Shown here one piece after another: positions 8,620-18,073 of a stretch of 47,300 nt of DNA. The translations under genes were made by a program, and so were the position numbers. The stretch is from contig NZ_GL831112.1 in the NCBI RefSeq assembly GCF_000188295.1, positions 1,362,537 through 1,409,836 on the forward strand, written 5' to 3'. The DNA is from Streptococcus vestibularis ATCC 49124 (GTDB taxonomy: Bacteria; Bacillota; Bacilli; Lactobacillales; Streptococcaceae). The notes beneath the pieces were generated by a model that was not told the DNA's origin, did no database searches, and saw only the letters and a list, made by a program, of their open reading frames with translations. Every line of letters begins with the position of its first letter. Within the stretch, counting starts at the first letter, position 1.

Positions 8620-9865
8620 TTGACTTCACCTCTTCTCCGCTAGTGTCTTTGGACTTTTTACCCCTAGCATCCGTCACATTCTTTAGGGTCTCCCCATCCT
8701 TAAAGGATTTTTCGGCCTTGGTGATAACCTTTTGACCTTCTTTTAGCCCTGATGCAATTTCTTGTTGCTTGGCATCTGCATTACCAAGTTTGACCTTAAC
8801 TTGCTTGATTTTCTGAGTCTTATCATCGTACACCCAGACATAATTGTCAGAGCCTTTCTTGCTCACAGCAGTTACAGGAACCAACAAGGCATCATCATCC
8901 TTTGTCACTTCAAGAGAGACATTAAAACCTTGTTTCAGTTTTCCGATAGGACTGGTCAATTGAACCTTGTATTCATACTGAGAACCTGACTGACCTGAGT
9001 TGCCAGAAGCGTTAGCTGACTGACTAGCATTTTGCTTAGGATAATTGGAAACATAACTGACCTTCCCTGTCCAAGTTTGGTCTGGGTATACTTTGGAAGT
9101 AATCTTGACCTTTTGCCCCACTGAAATATTTGGAATGTCATATTCTGTTAAGGTTCCTTGAATCTCAAATTGGCCTTCGCTTGTCACATGAACTAGGGTT
9201 TGGCTCTCTTTTGAAGCAGGGTCCACAGAGTCCGCGACTTCTACTACTGTCCCATTAGCATCTGAAACAATTACTGTTTGATTGAGAACATCTTGTGCCT
9301 TTTCTAGCTCTGATGCTGCATTAGCAATGGCATCATTATAGTCCTGCAAGGTTTGGTAATTACTTACCTCGGTTTGCTGACGCTGTTGAGGGCTAACGGT
9401 AGTCGTCGAATCATCCTCATCCGAATCACTACTTGTTTGTGCTGAAGCCGAAGGAGCTGTTCCATACTGTTGGAAATAATTACGGTCACGAACTGCCTTA
9501 TTATAGGCACGACTAGCCGTATCATATGCTGCTTGGGCTGAGGTGCTGTCGTATTGGACCAGTTGCTGACCAACACTAACTTCCTCACCAACAGAGACTG
9601 TCACAGTGGCATTGCGTCCAATGGTATTGTCAAAATAAACGTACTGTTCCGACTGAGCCTTCACCATGCCAGTTAGAAGAGTAGACGAGGCCAGTTGACC
9701 CTTTGTTACCTTACTCGCTGTGGGACTCTCTGACGCTTTATCATCTTGACCCCCTCCTCCAAAAAGGTTAAAACCTAAAATCAAAATGACAAGAAAGCCA
9801 ATTCCTCCAATAATCCAAATTCTTTTTTTATTTTTAAATAACTTTGGACTGATTTTCTTTCGCAT
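8612..9865 (-). CDS. HlyD/MacA-family efflux adaptor (membrane fusion protein)
   Basis: A 417-residue protein with a basic N-terminus, one membrane anchor at about 14-34 and a long extracellular part. That part holds a biotinyl-lipoyl-like half (VTVSVGEEVSVGQQLVQYD near 88), a helical hairpin (about 110-195) with an S/D/T-rich insertion near 145, the second lipoyl half (NGTVVEVADSV) and beta-barrel domains (KVKITSKVYPDQTWTGKVSYV). In Gram-positive bacteria such adaptors help the MacB-like permease handle substrate at the outer membrane face. It is first gene of its operon. Its promoter overlaps the end of the methyltransferase gene and the -10 box sits in a palindrome. Confidence 0.9.
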   Translation of the reverse strand: MRKKISPKLFKNKKRIWIIGGIGFLVILILGFNLFGGGGQDDKASESPTASKVTKGQLASSTLLTGMVKAQSEQYVYFDNTIGRNATVTVSVGEEVSVGQQLVQYDSTSAQAAYDTASRAYNKAVRDRNYFQQYGTAPSASAQTSSDSDEDDSTTTVSPQQRQQTEVSNYQTLQDYNDAIANAASELEKAQDVLNQTVIVSDANGTVVEVADSVDPASKESQTLVHVTSEGQFEIQGTLTEYDIPNISVGQKVKITSKVYPDQTWTGKVSYVSNYPKQNASQSANASGNSGQSGSQYEYKVQLTSPIGKLKQGFNVSLEVTKDDDALLVPVTAVSKKGSDNYVWVYDDKTQKIKQVKVKLGNADAKQQEIASGLKEGQKVITKAEKSFKDGETLKNVTDARGKKSKDTSGEEVKSID

Positions 9866-9900
9866 AAATCTCTCTTCCTCTATTTGTACTTTATAGATAA

Positions 9901-9933
9901 TACAATTGTAATACTTTTAAATTTCAGTGTCAA
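9901..9933 (-). promoter_or_regulatory. Promoter of the MacAB-like operon with a TACA-N2-TGTA operator
   Basis: TTGACA (9933-9928), a 17-bp spacer and TACAAT (9910-9905) form a nearly perfect promoter. The -10 box is the first half of the palindrome TACAATTGTA (9901-9910), the core recognised by CopY/BlaI-type repressors. Promoter confidence is high; the repressor identity is inference only. Confidence 0.75.
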
Positions 9934-10685
9934 TGACCGCCTTTTAAATACATAAAGCCATAGTGCAACTTTTGATTGGGACGAACCTGACGTTCAAACC
10001 CTAGTTCCTCAAAAATAGGGTCACGAAAATGTGCCTTGATGATAATTTTTTCTCGTGCGACACGTTTAGCCTCATCGAGCCATTCTTCTGTCAGACGACT
10101 GCCATTAGCTAGAGGTTTGATAGCTTGTAGATTTTCCGATTCCTTGATAGTCTCTGAAAACATAGGATCGGCATAGATGATATCAAAAGAGTGATCAGCC
10201 TGGGATTTCAAAAAGGATAAGCTATCGCTCTTAATAGCCTTAATAGACCGCATCGCTTTTTCAAGCCGCTTGTCATCTGTCTGGTAAGTTGCTAGACCAC
10301 GAGAAACCACCTGAAAAATCACCTCTTGACTCTCAAGGGCTGTCACCCTATTTCCCACTGCTGTCATCACTAGACTATCTGAAGCCAGCCCCATGGTCGT
10401 ATCAAGAATAGACTTGGGAGACTGCCCCAAAAGACTAATTAAAGCATCATGCAGAGCCTTAATGCGAAGAACCGCCGTATCTGGATGAAAGGACAACTCA
10501 CTACCATTCACATTAACAAAAGACAATCTATCTTCATATAGAAGATAAAAAGCTCCAAATCGCTCTAAACATTTTGCCAAGGATAACTTGCGACGAGGCT
10601 GGTAGTCAGCTCCTAGCTCGTAAGCTAGTTCTTGGGCACGTGCAATCAAGGCCTCGTTTTCACGTAAAGATGTGGTAATAATCAT
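9930..10685 (-). CDS. Class I SAM-dependent methyltransferase, YpiP/RsmJ-like
   Basis: A 251-residue protein resembling the RsmJ (DUF548) family, whose E. coli member methylates 16S rRNA; the Firmicute relatives (YpiP) are less well characterised. The SAM-binding motif is ILDTTMGLASDSLVMTAVG near 94, the acidic motif ALESQEVIF follows, and the catalytic-type motif is DIIYADPMF near 171, close to the DPPY/DPMF block of RsmJ. The ATG at 10685 is only 6 bases from an extended -10 box and has no Shine-Dalgarno, so the mRNA is probably leaderless. The stop codon overlaps the promoter of the exporter operon. Confidence 0.8.
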   Translation of the reverse strand: MIITTSLRENEALIARAQELAYELGADYQPRRKLSLAKCLERFGAFYLLYEDRLSFVNVNGSELSFHPDTAVLRIKALHDALISLLGQSPKSILDTTMGLASDSLVMTAVGNRVTALESQEVIFQVVSRGLATYQTDDKRLEKAMRSIKAIKSDSLSFLKSQADHSFDIIYADPMFSETIKESENLQAIKPLANGSRLTEEWLDEAKRVAREKIIIKAHFRDPIFEELGFERQVRPNQKLHYGFMYLKGGH

Positions 10686-10691
10686 GCTACT

Positions 10692-10700
10692 AGTATAGCA
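10692..10700 (-). promoter_or_regulatory. Extended -10 promoter of the YpiP/RsmJ-like gene
   Basis: TGCTATACT reads as an extended -10 element (TGN plus TATACT). The start codon begins 6-7 bases downstream, where transcription would start. No good -35 is visible. Confidence 0.5.
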
Positions 10701-10766
10701 GAATCTTCGGAAACAAAACCATCGTCTTAGCTTTCATTTTAATTTTTGAGCTTACATTTGTGTAAG

Positions 10767-10786
10767 AAAAAAGCCCCAGCAAGGCT
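10767..10786 (-). terminator. Terminator of the pyrimidine operon, after carB
   Basis: AGCC and GGCT pair around 7 bases on the minus strand, followed by six T. The stem is short but its position, 18 bases after the carB stop, is right. A second perfect hairpin (CTTACA/TGTAAG) lies beside it at about 10751-10766. Confidence 0.55.
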
Positions 10787-10803
10787 GAGACTCAATATCA
10801 TAT

Positions 10804-13800
10804 TTAGATAGCTTCTGTTGTAAAGCTACGGCTTTCAAGCACACGCACCATAGCATCTGCTGTATCAAGCGCTGTGAAGAGTGGAATTCCAGCTTCAATA
10901 GCTGAGCTACGGATAGCTGCTCCATCTTCGTCATAAGTACGTTTGTTACCAACCGTATTGATAATAGCTTGCGCTTTACCAGTACGAACAAGGGCTGGAA
11001 TGTCATTGTCGTCATTTTCGCCCAATTTGTTAACAAGGGTTGCGTGAACTCCGTGTTCATTCAAGAACTTGGCTGTTCCTTCAGTGGCGTAGATACCATA
11101 ACCGATAGCATCGAAGCGACGGGCCAAGTCAAGGGCTTCCTCTTTAGTATCATCATGAATAGTGAAGATAACGTTACCAAAGGTTGGCAAGTGGAGGTAA
11201 GAAGCTTCAAAGGCTTTATAGAGGGCTTTTTCAAGAGTCGCATCTGTCCCCATAACTTCACCAGTTGATTTCATTTCAGGTCCAAGGAGGCTATCTACCT
11301 TAGCCAATTTTGTGAATGAGAAGACTGGTGCTTTGACATGGACATGGCTGCTTTCTGGGTATAGACCATCTTTGTAACCTTGCTCAGCCAATGATTTACC
11401 AAGAATCAAGTTTGTAGCAACTTGAGCCATTGGGATATCAGTCACCTTAGACAAGAATGGTACCGTACGACTGGCACGTGGGTTAACCTCGATAACATAG
11501 ACCGTTTCGTCCTTGATAACAAACTGGATGTTCATCATACCGATACAGTTAAGACCGATAGCCAAGCGTTTAGTGTAATCAGCGATAGTCTCTTGAATTT
11601 TCTTAGAAAGAGTTTGTGGGGGGTAAACCGCCATTGAGTCCCCTGAGTGAACCCCTGCACGTTCGATGTGTTCCATAATGCCTGGAATCAAGACATCCTT
11701 ACCATCAGAGATAGCATCCACTTCACACTCACGTCCAATGATATAGCTATCAACAAGGACTGGGTGGTCTGGACTTGCCTTAACGGCTGTACGCATGTAA
11801 GAACGAAGGTCATCTTCATTTTCAACGATTTCCATGGCACGTCCACCCAAAACGTATGATGGACGAACAAGAACTGGGAAGCCAATCTTACGAGCTGCTT
11901 CAACCGCTTCTTCTTCATTTGTCGCTGTTTGTCCTGGTGGTTGTGGGATATCGAGGTCTTTAAGGGCTTGTTCAAAAAGGTCACGGTCTTCGGCACGGTC
12001 AAGGTCAGCAACCTGTGTACCCAAGATTTTCACACCAGCTTTAGACAATGGCTCTGCCAAGTTGATGGCTGTTTGACCACCAAACTGAACCACGACACCC
12101 TTAGGTTGTTCCAATTCGATAACGTTCATCACGTCTTCGAAGGTCAATGGTTCGAAGTAAAGTTTATCTGAAACTGAGAAGTCTGTTGAAACCGTCTCAG
12201 GGTTAGAGTTCATGATGATAGCTTCGTAACCTGCAGCCTGGATGGCTTTTACAGAGTGAACTGTCGCATAGTCGAACTCAACCCCTTGTCCGATACGGAT
12301 AGGACCTGAACCAAGAACGATGACAGATTCTTTATCAGATTTGATTGATTCATTTTCCCACTCGTAAGTTGAGTAGAAATATGGTGTTGATGACTCGAAC
12401 TCAGCCGCACAGGTATCAACCATCTTGTAAACAGGAACAATGTTATTTTCCAAACGTGTTGCACGTACTTGGTCGGCTGTTTGATTCCAAAGATCAGCAA
12501 TCTTACGATCAGAGAAACCGTTACGCTTAGCTTCTTTCAGAACATCAACATCGCCTACGTGAGTAGCCAATTCTTGTTCCAATTCGAAGATATGGAGCAA
12601 TTTGTCGAGGAAGAAGATATCAATCTTAGTCAACTCTGACAATTCTTCAATAGTGTAACCACGACGGATGGCTTCAGAAAGGTAGAAGAGACGGTCGTCT
12701 TGAGCTTTGACAATCTTTTCAACCAAAGCATCGTCTGTGACGTCCGCAAGTTCAGACATCTCATTGTGGTAAACACCGATTTCAAGTGAACGGCAGGCTT
12801 TAAGAAGTGACTCTTCGATGTTACGACCGATAGCCATAACTTCACCAGTTGCTTTCATCTGAGTACCAAGACGACGTTCACCGTGTTCAAATTTATCAAA
12901 TGGGAAACGTGGAATCTTAGCAACCACATAGTCAAGAGCTGGTTCAAACATGGCATAGGTTGTACCAGTGACTGGGTTAATCATTTCATCAAGTGTCAGA
13001 CCAACAGCAATCTTAGCTGCCAATTTGGCAATCGGATAACCAGTTGCTTTTGAGGCAAGGGCTGATGAACGTGATACACGAGGGTTTACTTCAATAACAT
13101 AGTACTTGAAGCTATTAGGGTCAAGCGCCAACTGTACGTTACATCCACCCTCAATTTTAAGGGCACGAATAATCTTCAAGCTGGCATCACGAAGCATTTG
13201 GTTTTCAATATCTGACAAGGTTTGCGTTGGAGCAAATACGATTGAGTCCCCTGTGTGAATCCCAACTGGGTCAAAGTTTTCCATGTTACATACCACAAGA
13301 GCATTGTCTGCGGCATCACGCATAACTTCGTATTCGATTTCCTTGAAACCAGCGATTGAACGTTCAATCAAACATTGTGTTACTGGTGACAATTTCAATC
13401 CATTTTCAGCGATTTCGCGAAGTTCTTCTTCGTTGGCACACATACCACCACCAGTACCACCAAGGGTAAAGGCAGGACGCACGATAACTGGGTAACCAAT
13501 TTCTGTCGCAAAGGCAACTGCTTCTTCAACCGTATTTACAATTTCTGATTCTGGAATTGGTTGTTTCAAATCTTCCATCAATTGTTTGAAGAGGTCACGG
13601 TCTTCGGCTTGGTCAATGGCAGACAATTTTGTTCCCAAAAGCTCTACTCCAAGCTCTTCAAGAATACCAGCTTTTGACAATTCCATTGCCATGTTCAAAC
13701 CAGTTTGTCCACCAAGTGTTGGCAAGAGGGCATCTGGACGCTCTTTACGAAGAATACGTGTGACAAATTCAAGCGTAATTGGTTCAATATAAACCTTATC

Positions 13801-13983
13801 TGCGATTTCTTTATCAGTCATGATTGTCGCAGGGTTAGAGTTAACAAGGACAACACTGTAACCTTCTTCTTTCAAAGCCAAGCAAGCTTGCGTACCAGCG
13901 TAGTCGAACTCAGCAGCCTGACCAATAATGATAGGACCAGACCCGATAACCATGATTTTTTTAATATCAGAACGTTTAGGCAT
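10804..13983 (-). CDS. carB: Carbamoyl-phosphate synthase large subunit
   Basis: A 1059-residue synthetase subunit that makes carbamoyl phosphate from bicarbonate, ATP and ammonia channelled from CarA; the product feeds pyrimidine and arginine synthesis. The two homologous ATP-grasp halves are clear: [20 protein letters not shown] near 13 and [19 protein letters not shown] near 560. Each is followed by a glycine-rich ATP loop ([23 protein letters not shown]), and an MGS-like regulatory domain occupies the last 130 residues. Length is normal. The ATG at 13983 fits the family start MPKR.DI.KIMVIG but has no Shine-Dalgarno. A repeat element (13991-14113) ends 7 bases before it. Confidence 0.97.
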   Translation of the reverse strand: MPKRSDIKKIMVIGSGPIIIGQAAEFDYAGTQACLALKEEGYSVVLVNSNPATIMTDKEIADKVYIEPITLEFVTRILRKERPDALLPTLGGQTGLNMAMELSKAGILEELGVELLGTKLSAIDQAEDRDLFKQLMEDLKQPIPESEIVNTVEEAVAFATEIGYPVIVRPAFTLGGTGGGMCANEEELREIAENGLKLSPVTQCLIERSIAGFKEIEYEVMRDAADNALVVCNMENFDPVGIHTGDSIVFAPTQTLSDIENQMLRDASLKIIRALKIEGGCNVQLALDPNSFKYYVIEVNPRVSRSSALASKATGYPIAKLAAKIAVGLTLDEMINPVTGTTYAMFEPALDYVVAKIPRFPFDKFEHGERRLGTQMKATGEVMAIGRNIEESLLKACRSLEIGVYHNEMSELADVTDDALVEKIVKAQDDRLFYLSEAIRRGYTIEELSELTKIDIFFLDKLLHIFELEQELATHVGDVDVLKEAKRNGFSDRKIADLWNQTADQVRATRLENNIVPVYKMVDTCAAEFESSTPYFYSTYEWENESIKSDKESVIVLGSGPIRIGQGVEFDYATVHSVKAIQAAGYEAIIMNSNPETVSTDFSVSDKLYFEPLTFEDVMNVIELEQPKGVVVQFGGQTAINLAEPLSKAGVKILGTQVADLDRAEDRDLFEQALKDLDIPQPPGQTATNEEEAVEAARKIGFPVLVRPSYVLGGRAMEIVENEDDLRSYMRTAVKASPDHPVLVDSYIIGRECEVDAISDGKDVLIPGIMEHIERAGVHSGDSMAVYPPQTLSKKIQETIADYTKRLAIGLNCIGMMNIQFVIKDETVYVIEVNPRASRTVPFLSKVTDIPMAQVATNLILGKSLAEQGYKDGLYPESSHVHVKAPVFSFTKLAKVDSLLGPEMKSTGEVMGTDATLEKALYKAFEASYLHLPTFGNVIFTIHDDTKEEALDLARRFDAIGYGIYATEGTAKFLNEHGVHATLVNKLGENDDNDIPALVRTGKAQAIINTVGNKRTYDEDGAAIRSSAIEAGIPLFTALDTADAMVRVLESRSFTTEAI

Positions 13984-13990
13984 AATTTAT

Positions 13991-14113
13991 GATACAAAGC
14001 CCGTTAAGGACCCAGTGAAAATAGGGAACGTGACGACGACGCCTAAGCGTCTAGTCACCGTTTATCTTTTTTACACAGTCCTTAGGGCGTGTTCACTTCC
14101 GTGAACCTGTATC
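13991..14113 (-). repeat. Pyr-operon structured element, copy D (carA-carB junction)
   Basis: On the plus strand it begins GATACAAAGCCC and ends GGGCGTGTTC, with an extra outer inverted GATACA/TGTATC pair found only in this copy. In sense RNA the arms pair: GCCC/GGGC, TAAGGAC/GTCCTTA, GTGTAAAA with TTTTCAC, then an inner hairpin GACGC/GCGTC. It lies between the carA-carB PyrR-loop-like hairpin and the carB start codon, and its end is 7 bases from the ATG. A purine-rich AAAGGAG that could once have been carB's ribosome site lies on the far side of the element. Confidence 0.8.
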
Positions 14114-14127
14114 TTCTCCTTTCTATT

Positions 14128-14147
14128 TGACAACTCTCTGGTTGTCA
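14128..14147 (-). promoter_or_regulatory. PyrR-binding-loop-like hairpin upstream of carB
   Basis: In sense RNA a perfect 7-bp stem TGACAAC/GTTGTCA closes the hexaloop CAGAGA. This matches the CNGNGA loop closed by C-G of known PyrR sites and is the same loop as in the pyrR leader here. There is no adjacent poly-U terminator; instead repeat copy D follows. PyrR binding is inference. Confidence 0.5.
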
Positions 14148-14213
14148 TTAAATAAGGTAGTAGACTGGGGCAAACAGGAGTTACACCCCACTATAGTCAC
14201 TAGACAGTTGCAA

Positions 14214-15302
14214 TTAATGACGTGCTTTTTCAGCTTGGAAAGCATCAATCAATTCTAAGAACTCATCGAAGAGATAACTAGCATCGTGTGGACCAGGTGC
14301 TGCATCTGGGTGGAATTGCACTGAGAATGCAGGGAAGTCACGGTGACGAACACCTTCAACTGATTTATCGTTAATTTCTTCGTGCGTTACCATGAGGCAC
14401 TCTGGAAGAGTGTCACGGTCAATGGCATAACCATGGTTTTGGCTGGTGAAATCAACACGACCAGTCGCAATTTCACGAACCGCATGGTTAAATCCACGGT
14501 GACCAAACTTCATCTTGTAGGCCTTGGCACCATTCGCCAAACTAAACAACTGGTGACCCATACAAATACCAAAAATTGGAATTTTGCCTTGAATGCCACG
14601 AATCATATCAAGTGAATACGGTACATCTTCAGGGTTACCTGGACCGTTCGACAACATCACACCATCTGGATTAAGATGGAGAATTTCTTCAGCAGTGATA
14701 TCATGTGGCACAACAGTCACGTTACAGTCACGTTTTGAAAACTCACGCAAGATAGAGTGCTTGAGACCAAAGTCAACCAAAACGATATTTTTACCAACAC
14801 CAGGTGCTGGGTAGGCTGTCTTAGTCGATACCTGCTCAATATTGTTCGTTGGCAAAACAGTGGCACGCAATTGATCTTGCAAGTGCCCAATGCTGTCTCC
14901 AGGATTAGCCAAAGTCGCCTTCATGGTACCATGTTGACGGATAATCTTAGTCAAAGCACGTGTATCAATACCAGAAACACCCGGGATGTTTTTAGCTTTC
15001 AAAAACTCATCCAAGGTCATTTGGTTACGCCAATTGCTAGCACGACGGCTAGCCTCTGACACAACGACACCCTTGGTCGTTGGCTTAATTGACTCATAGT
15101 CGTCACGGTTAACGCCGTAGTTACCAACAAGTGGATAAGTAAAAGTCAAAATTTGACCATTGTAAGACTGGTCTGTGATAGATTCTTGATAACCTGTCAT
15201 ACCAGTATTAAAGACGATTTCACCCGTCACATCCACATCAGCACCGAAGGCCTGACCTTCAAAAATAGTGCCGTCTTCCAAAATAAGTAAACGTTTTGCC
15301 AT
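14214..15302 (-). CDS. carA: Carbamoyl-phosphate synthase small (glutaminase) subunit
   Basis: The 362-residue subunit hydrolyses glutamine and passes ammonia to CarB. The N-terminal CPSase domain (about 1-150) has the family signature [21 protein letters not shown]. The C-terminal class I glutamine amidotransferase domain carries the nucleophile Cys in FGICMGHQL near 247 and His/Glu of the triad near 331 ([12 protein letters not shown]). ATG 15302 has AGGAAC upstream. carA lies between pyrB (163 bases, with repeat copy E) and carB (230 bases, with copy D). Length is typical. Confidence 0.97.
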   Translation of the reverse strand: MAKRLLILEDGTIFEGQAFGADVDVTGEIVFNTGMTGYQESITDQSYNGQILTFTYPLVGNYGVNRDDYESIKPTTKGVVVSEASRRASNWRNQMTLDEFLKAKNIPGVSGIDTRALTKIIRQHGTMKATLANPGDSIGHLQDQLRATVLPTNNIEQVSTKTAYPAPGVGKNIVLVDFGLKHSILREFSKRDCNVTVVPHDITAEEILHLNPDGVMLSNGPGNPEDVPYSLDMIRGIQGKIPIFGICMGHQLFSLANGAKAYKMKFGHRGFNHAVREIATGRVDFTSQNHGYAIDRDTLPECLMVTHEEINDKSVEGVRHRDFPAFSVQFHPDAAPGPHDASYLFDEFLELIDAFQAEKARH

Positions 15303-15325
15303 TATACTAAATTGTTCCTTTCACT

Positions 15326-15427
15326 AAGATACAAAGGGCGTTAAACATTTGAATGAAAATCAAATCTAACAAAGAAGCTCTAGCCTCTAGGAAGATTTGT
15401 CTCTTTTCAAAGATTTAGCCCATGTTC
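15326..15427 (-). repeat. Pyr-operon structured element, copy E (pyrB-carA junction)
   Basis: The plus strand begins AAGATACAAAGGGCG and ends AGCCCATGTTC. The arms pair as GGGC/GCCC, TTAAA/TTTA and AATCT/AGATT, and the shared core is CTAGGAAGATTTGTCT. Orientation is the same as all other copies. It lies 23 bases upstream of the carA ATG, with the carA ribosome site just outside it. Confidence 0.8.
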
Positions 15428-15437
15428 TTTTTCGTCT

Positions 15438-15453
15438 GATTCTCTCAGGAATC
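15438..15453 (-). promoter_or_regulatory. PyrR-binding-loop-like hairpin upstream of carA
   Basis: Sense RNA GATTC-CTGAGA-GAATC is a perfect 5-bp stem with a loop fitting CNGNGA. It lies 13 bases after the pyrB stop and 11 bases before repeat copy E. There is no T-run after it, so it is not a terminator. PyrR binding is inferred from the loop only. Confidence 0.45.
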
Positions 15454-15465
15454 GGTTAACGTAGT

Positions 15466-16392
15466 TTACGCTTTGCCATTTAAAATAGCTTCAATAATTG
15501 CCATACGGACAAAGACCCCGTTTTGCATCTGAGCAACGATACGAGCCTTAGGCGCCTCAACCAGGCTATCAGCAATCTCCACATCACGATTAACCGGAGC
15601 AGGGTGCATGATAATCGCCTGATCAGATAACTTGGCATAACGTTCTTCAGTCAAACCATAGAGAGCATGGTAGTCTTCTTTTGAAAATCCTTTATCGTCC
15701 CCATGACGTTCGTGCTGAACACGAAGCAACATGAGTACATCCAAGCCCTCAATGACGTCGTCAATAGCCACATGCTGACCATAGACATCGAACTCATTCG
15801 AATACCACTCTGCAGGACCAGCAAAATAAAGCTGAGCACCCAAACGCTTGAGAATCTGCATATTGGACTTAGCGACACGCGAATGCGTAATATCACCTGC
15901 AATACAAATCTTAAGATTTTTAAAGGTTCCGAACTCTTCGTAAATGGTCATCAAGTCAAGCAAACACTGACTTGGGTGTTGCCCTGAACCATCACCGCCA
16001 TTAACAATAGAGGTCTGAATAGTCCTACTATCAATCAACTGCTTGTAGTAATCGACTTCCGAGTGGCGAACCACACAGATGTCAACGCCCAAGGCAGACA
16101 TGGTCAAAATGGTATCATAGAGGGTCTCACCCTTATTCACCGAGCTAGTCCCAGCATCGAACTCAATCACATCCAAGCCTAGTTTTTTCTCGGCCACTTC
16201 AAAGGACTTGTGTGTTCGTGTTGAATTTTCAAAAAAGAGATTGGCAGCGAAATACTGTCGATCCAGCTGGAAATCAGCTCTGCCGTTTTTAAAATCTCCA
16301 CCTCGACGAATCAGGCCCAAAACCTCTTCATTCGTGAGGGTTTCCATAGTCACCAAATGTTTTAGTGACACTTTTCCATCTGCAATCGCCAT
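15466..16392 (-). CDS. pyrB: Aspartate carbamoyltransferase catalytic subunit
   Basis: A 308-residue cytoplasmic enzyme joining carbamoyl phosphate and aspartate to N-carbamoyl-aspartate, the first committed pyrimidine step. The carbamoyl-phosphate loop is [13 protein letters not shown] near 54, the HPSQCLLDL block is near 140 and the aspartate-binding [11 protein letters not shown] is near 263. ATG 16392 follows AAAAAGGAAAAACT. It is only 23 bases from pyrP, the one junction of this operon without a repeat element. No regulatory pyrI is present, as usual in Firmicutes. Confidence 0.97.
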   Translation of the reverse strand: MAIADGKVSLKHLVTMETLTNEEVLGLIRRGGDFKNGRADFQLDRQYFAANLFFENSTRTHKSFEVAEKKLGLDVIEFDAGTSSVNKGETLYDTILTMSALGVDICVVRHSEVDYYKQLIDSRTIQTSIVNGGDGSGQHPSQCLLDLMTIYEEFGTFKNLKICIAGDITHSRVAKSNMQILKRLGAQLYFAGPAEWYSNEFDVYGQHVAIDDVIEGLDVLMLLRVQHERHGDDKGFSKEDYHALYGLTEERYAKLSDQAIIMHPAPVNRDVEIADSLVEAPKARIVAQMQNGVFVRMAIIEAILNGKA

Positions 16393-16415
16393 AGTTTTTC
16401 CTTTTTAATGATTGA

Positions 16416-17693
16416 TTAGTCCTTGCTACCTTTGTTAGGATCTGGCAAGATTTGGTAAAGCAATATTCCAAGAATGGTTGAGGTTGCCACACCCGTGATT
16501 TGGAGACCACCAAGGTCAATCATCAAACCACCGATACCAGATACCAAGATAACGCTAGCAATCAAGAGATTCTTTTTATTATCAAAATCAATCTTATGTT
16601 CAACTAAAATTTTCAAACCGCTAGCAGCGATAACCCCAAAGAGGGCAATTGAAATTCCACCCAAAACAGCTGTTGGTATTGAACTCAAGAGAGCAGACAC
16701 CTTACCGATAAAACTCATCAAGACCGCAATCACCGCTGCACCCGCAATAACGTAAACTGAGTATACCTTACTAAGGGCCATAACCCCAATATTTTCACCA
16801 TAAGAAGTTACTGGTGGAGCTCCAAAGAAACCAGCGATAATCTGTGCCAAACCATCACCAGTTAGAGTACGATCAAGACCTGGATCTTTAAAGTAATCAC
16901 GTCCAGTTAAACTATTCAAAACCATAACATGCCCAAAGTGTTCAGTCATTGTCACAAAGGCAATCGGAGCCATGGTCAAAATCGCACTTGGATAGAGTTT
17001 GAAGTCATAATTCACAAACGGAATGTCAAAACTTGGAACTTGGAACCAATGAGCAGCCGCAACTTTTGAAAATTGAACAAACTCATGTCCCGTCAACCAA
17101 CCAAGAACCACTGAAAAAATGTAACCCACGATTAAACCAAGTAAAATTGGGATAACACCGATGATTTTCTTACCATACATGTTAAAGAGGATGACGGCAA
17201 AGAGAGTTACCATAGAAATCACAAGACTAAAGATACTATAGGTATCATTAACCATTGTCGCATCCTTGACAGCATTAGCCGCAAGACTCAAACCGATGAC
17301 GATGATAATTGGACCAACCACAATTGGCGGTAGGACTCTATCAATCCAAGCATTTCCCGCATACTTAACAACCAAGGCAACAATCAAGTAGACCAAACCT
17401 CCAGCCATGGCACCTTGAGCCACCGCTGCGATACCGTCAGTCTTCATAAGCATCTGCATAGCCGCAATATAGGCAAAACTAGACCCCATGTAAGCTGGAA
17501 TCTTGTACTTAGTCACCGTCAAGTGAGCCAAAGTTCCCAAACCAGATGAGAAAAGAGCAATAGCGGGATCAATCCCTACCAAAATCGGTACAAGAACCGT
17601 CGCACCAAACATTGCAAACAAGTGCTGGAATGACAAACCCACCAATAAACCAGCTTTGGGCATATCATTCACATCATATTTTACGTTATTCAC
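16416..17693 (-). CDS. pyrP: Uracil permease (NCS2 family)
   Basis: A membrane transporter of 425 residues from the chosen start, importing uracil by proton symport. It has about 12-14 hydrophobic segments, the family start DMPKAGLLVGLSFQHLFAMF and the NCS2 signature region TMTEHFGHV followed by GDGLAQIIAGFFG. The open frame extends to ATG 17744, but those codons read through the end of repeat copy A. GTG 17693 is preceded by AAGGAG (12 nt) and gives VNNVKYDVNDMPKAG, like family starts, so I prefer it. The gene follows pyrR after 418 bases filled by three tandem elements. Confidence 0.93.
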   Translation of the reverse strand: MNNVKYDVNDMPKAGLLVGLSFQHLFAMFGATVLVPILVGIDPAIALFSSGLGTLAHLTVTKYKIPAYMGSSFAYIAAMQMLMKTDGIAAVAQGAMAGGLVYLIVALVVKYAGNAWIDRVLPPIVVGPIIIVIGLSLAANAVKDATMVNDTYSIFSLVISMVTLFAVILFNMYGKKIIGVIPILLGLIVGYIFSVVLGWLTGHEFVQFSKVAAAHWFQVPSFDIPFVNYDFKLYPSAILTMAPIAFVTMTEHFGHVMVLNSLTGRDYFKDPGLDRTLTGDGLAQIIAGFFGAPPVTSYGENIGVMALSKVYSVYVIAGAAVIAVLMSFIGKVSALLSSIPTAVLGGISIALFGVIAASGLKILVEHKIDFDNKKNLLIASVILVSGIGGLMIDLGGLQITGVATSTILGILLYQILPDPNKGSKD

Positions 17694-17717
17694 GATATCA
17701 AAGTACTCCTTAAAATT

Positions 17718-17824
17718 AAGATACAAAGGGCGTATAAAGAGCAAAGTAAAATTAGGAAATCTGACGCAGAAGCTTTAGCTTCTAGGAAGATTTATCTATT
17801 TTACACAGCTCTTAGACCGTGTTC
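17718..17824 (-). repeat. Pyr-operon structured element, copy A (tandem array, pyrP-proximal)
   Basis: The plus strand runs AAGATACAAAGGGCG ... CGTGTTC. Arms: AAAGAGC/GCTCTT, GTAAAATTAG with CTATTTTAC, AAATCT/AGATTT, inner hairpin AGAAGC/GCTTCT. The outermost pairing is partly broken (GGGCG opposite GACCG). The pyrP ribosome site lies 6 bases beyond its end. Confidence 0.82.
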
Positions 17825-17831
17825 AATTAAT

Positions 17832-17951
17832 AAGATACAAAGGGACGTTTTGGCTAAGCCAAACATTTCTGTAGAAAAATCGAAGTCGACAACGCACTCC
17901 AAATTGTGCTAGGAGACTTATCTTTTTTCCTAAGAAATGAGTCCCGTGTTC
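17832..17951 (-). repeat. Pyr-operon structured element, copy B (tandem array, middle)
   Basis: Same ends as copy A. Arms GGGAC/GTCCC, CATTTCT/AGAAATG and AGTC/GACT, with an extra small hairpin TTTGGC/GCCAAA. The core is CTAGGAGACTTATCTTTT. It is separated from copy A by 7 bases. Confidence 0.82.
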
Positions 17952-17959
17952 AGTTAAGT

Positions 17960-18066
17960 AAGATACAACGCCCGTATAAGGCCTAAAGCAAAGATAGGAA
18001 ATATGATGACGGAGCGCCAGCTCCTAAGAATATTGATCTTTTTTGCACAAGGCTTAGGGCGTGTTC
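17960..18066 (-). repeat. Pyr-operon structured element, copy C (tandem array, pyrR-proximal)
   Basis: Same ends, but the outer arms are inverted compared with copy B: left ACGCCC and right GGGCGT. Further arms are AAGGCCT with AGGCTT and an inner hairpin GGAGCG/CGCTCC-like. The core is CTAAGAATATTGATCTTTTTT. It is separated from copy B by 8 bases. Confidence 0.82.
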
Positions 18067-18073
18067 ATTTAAC

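Noticed and set aside
10751..10766. Hairpin CTTACA/TGTAAG as second carB terminator
   Set aside because: No T-run on the relevant strand; at most part of a compound terminator.
10969..14059. Many open frames of 60-100 codons opposite or overlapping carB
   Set aside because: They are shadows of carB codons with no ribosome sites or protein-like composition.
17694..17744. Longer start of pyrP at ATG 17744
   Set aside because: The extra residues are read from the end of repeat copy A; GTG 17693 has a ribosome site and the family start.
13991..18066. The elements considered as ordinary PyrR attenuator terminators
   Set aside because: None has a T-run after the stem and none contains the CNGNGA loop itself; the real terminator-type attenuator is only in front of pyrR.
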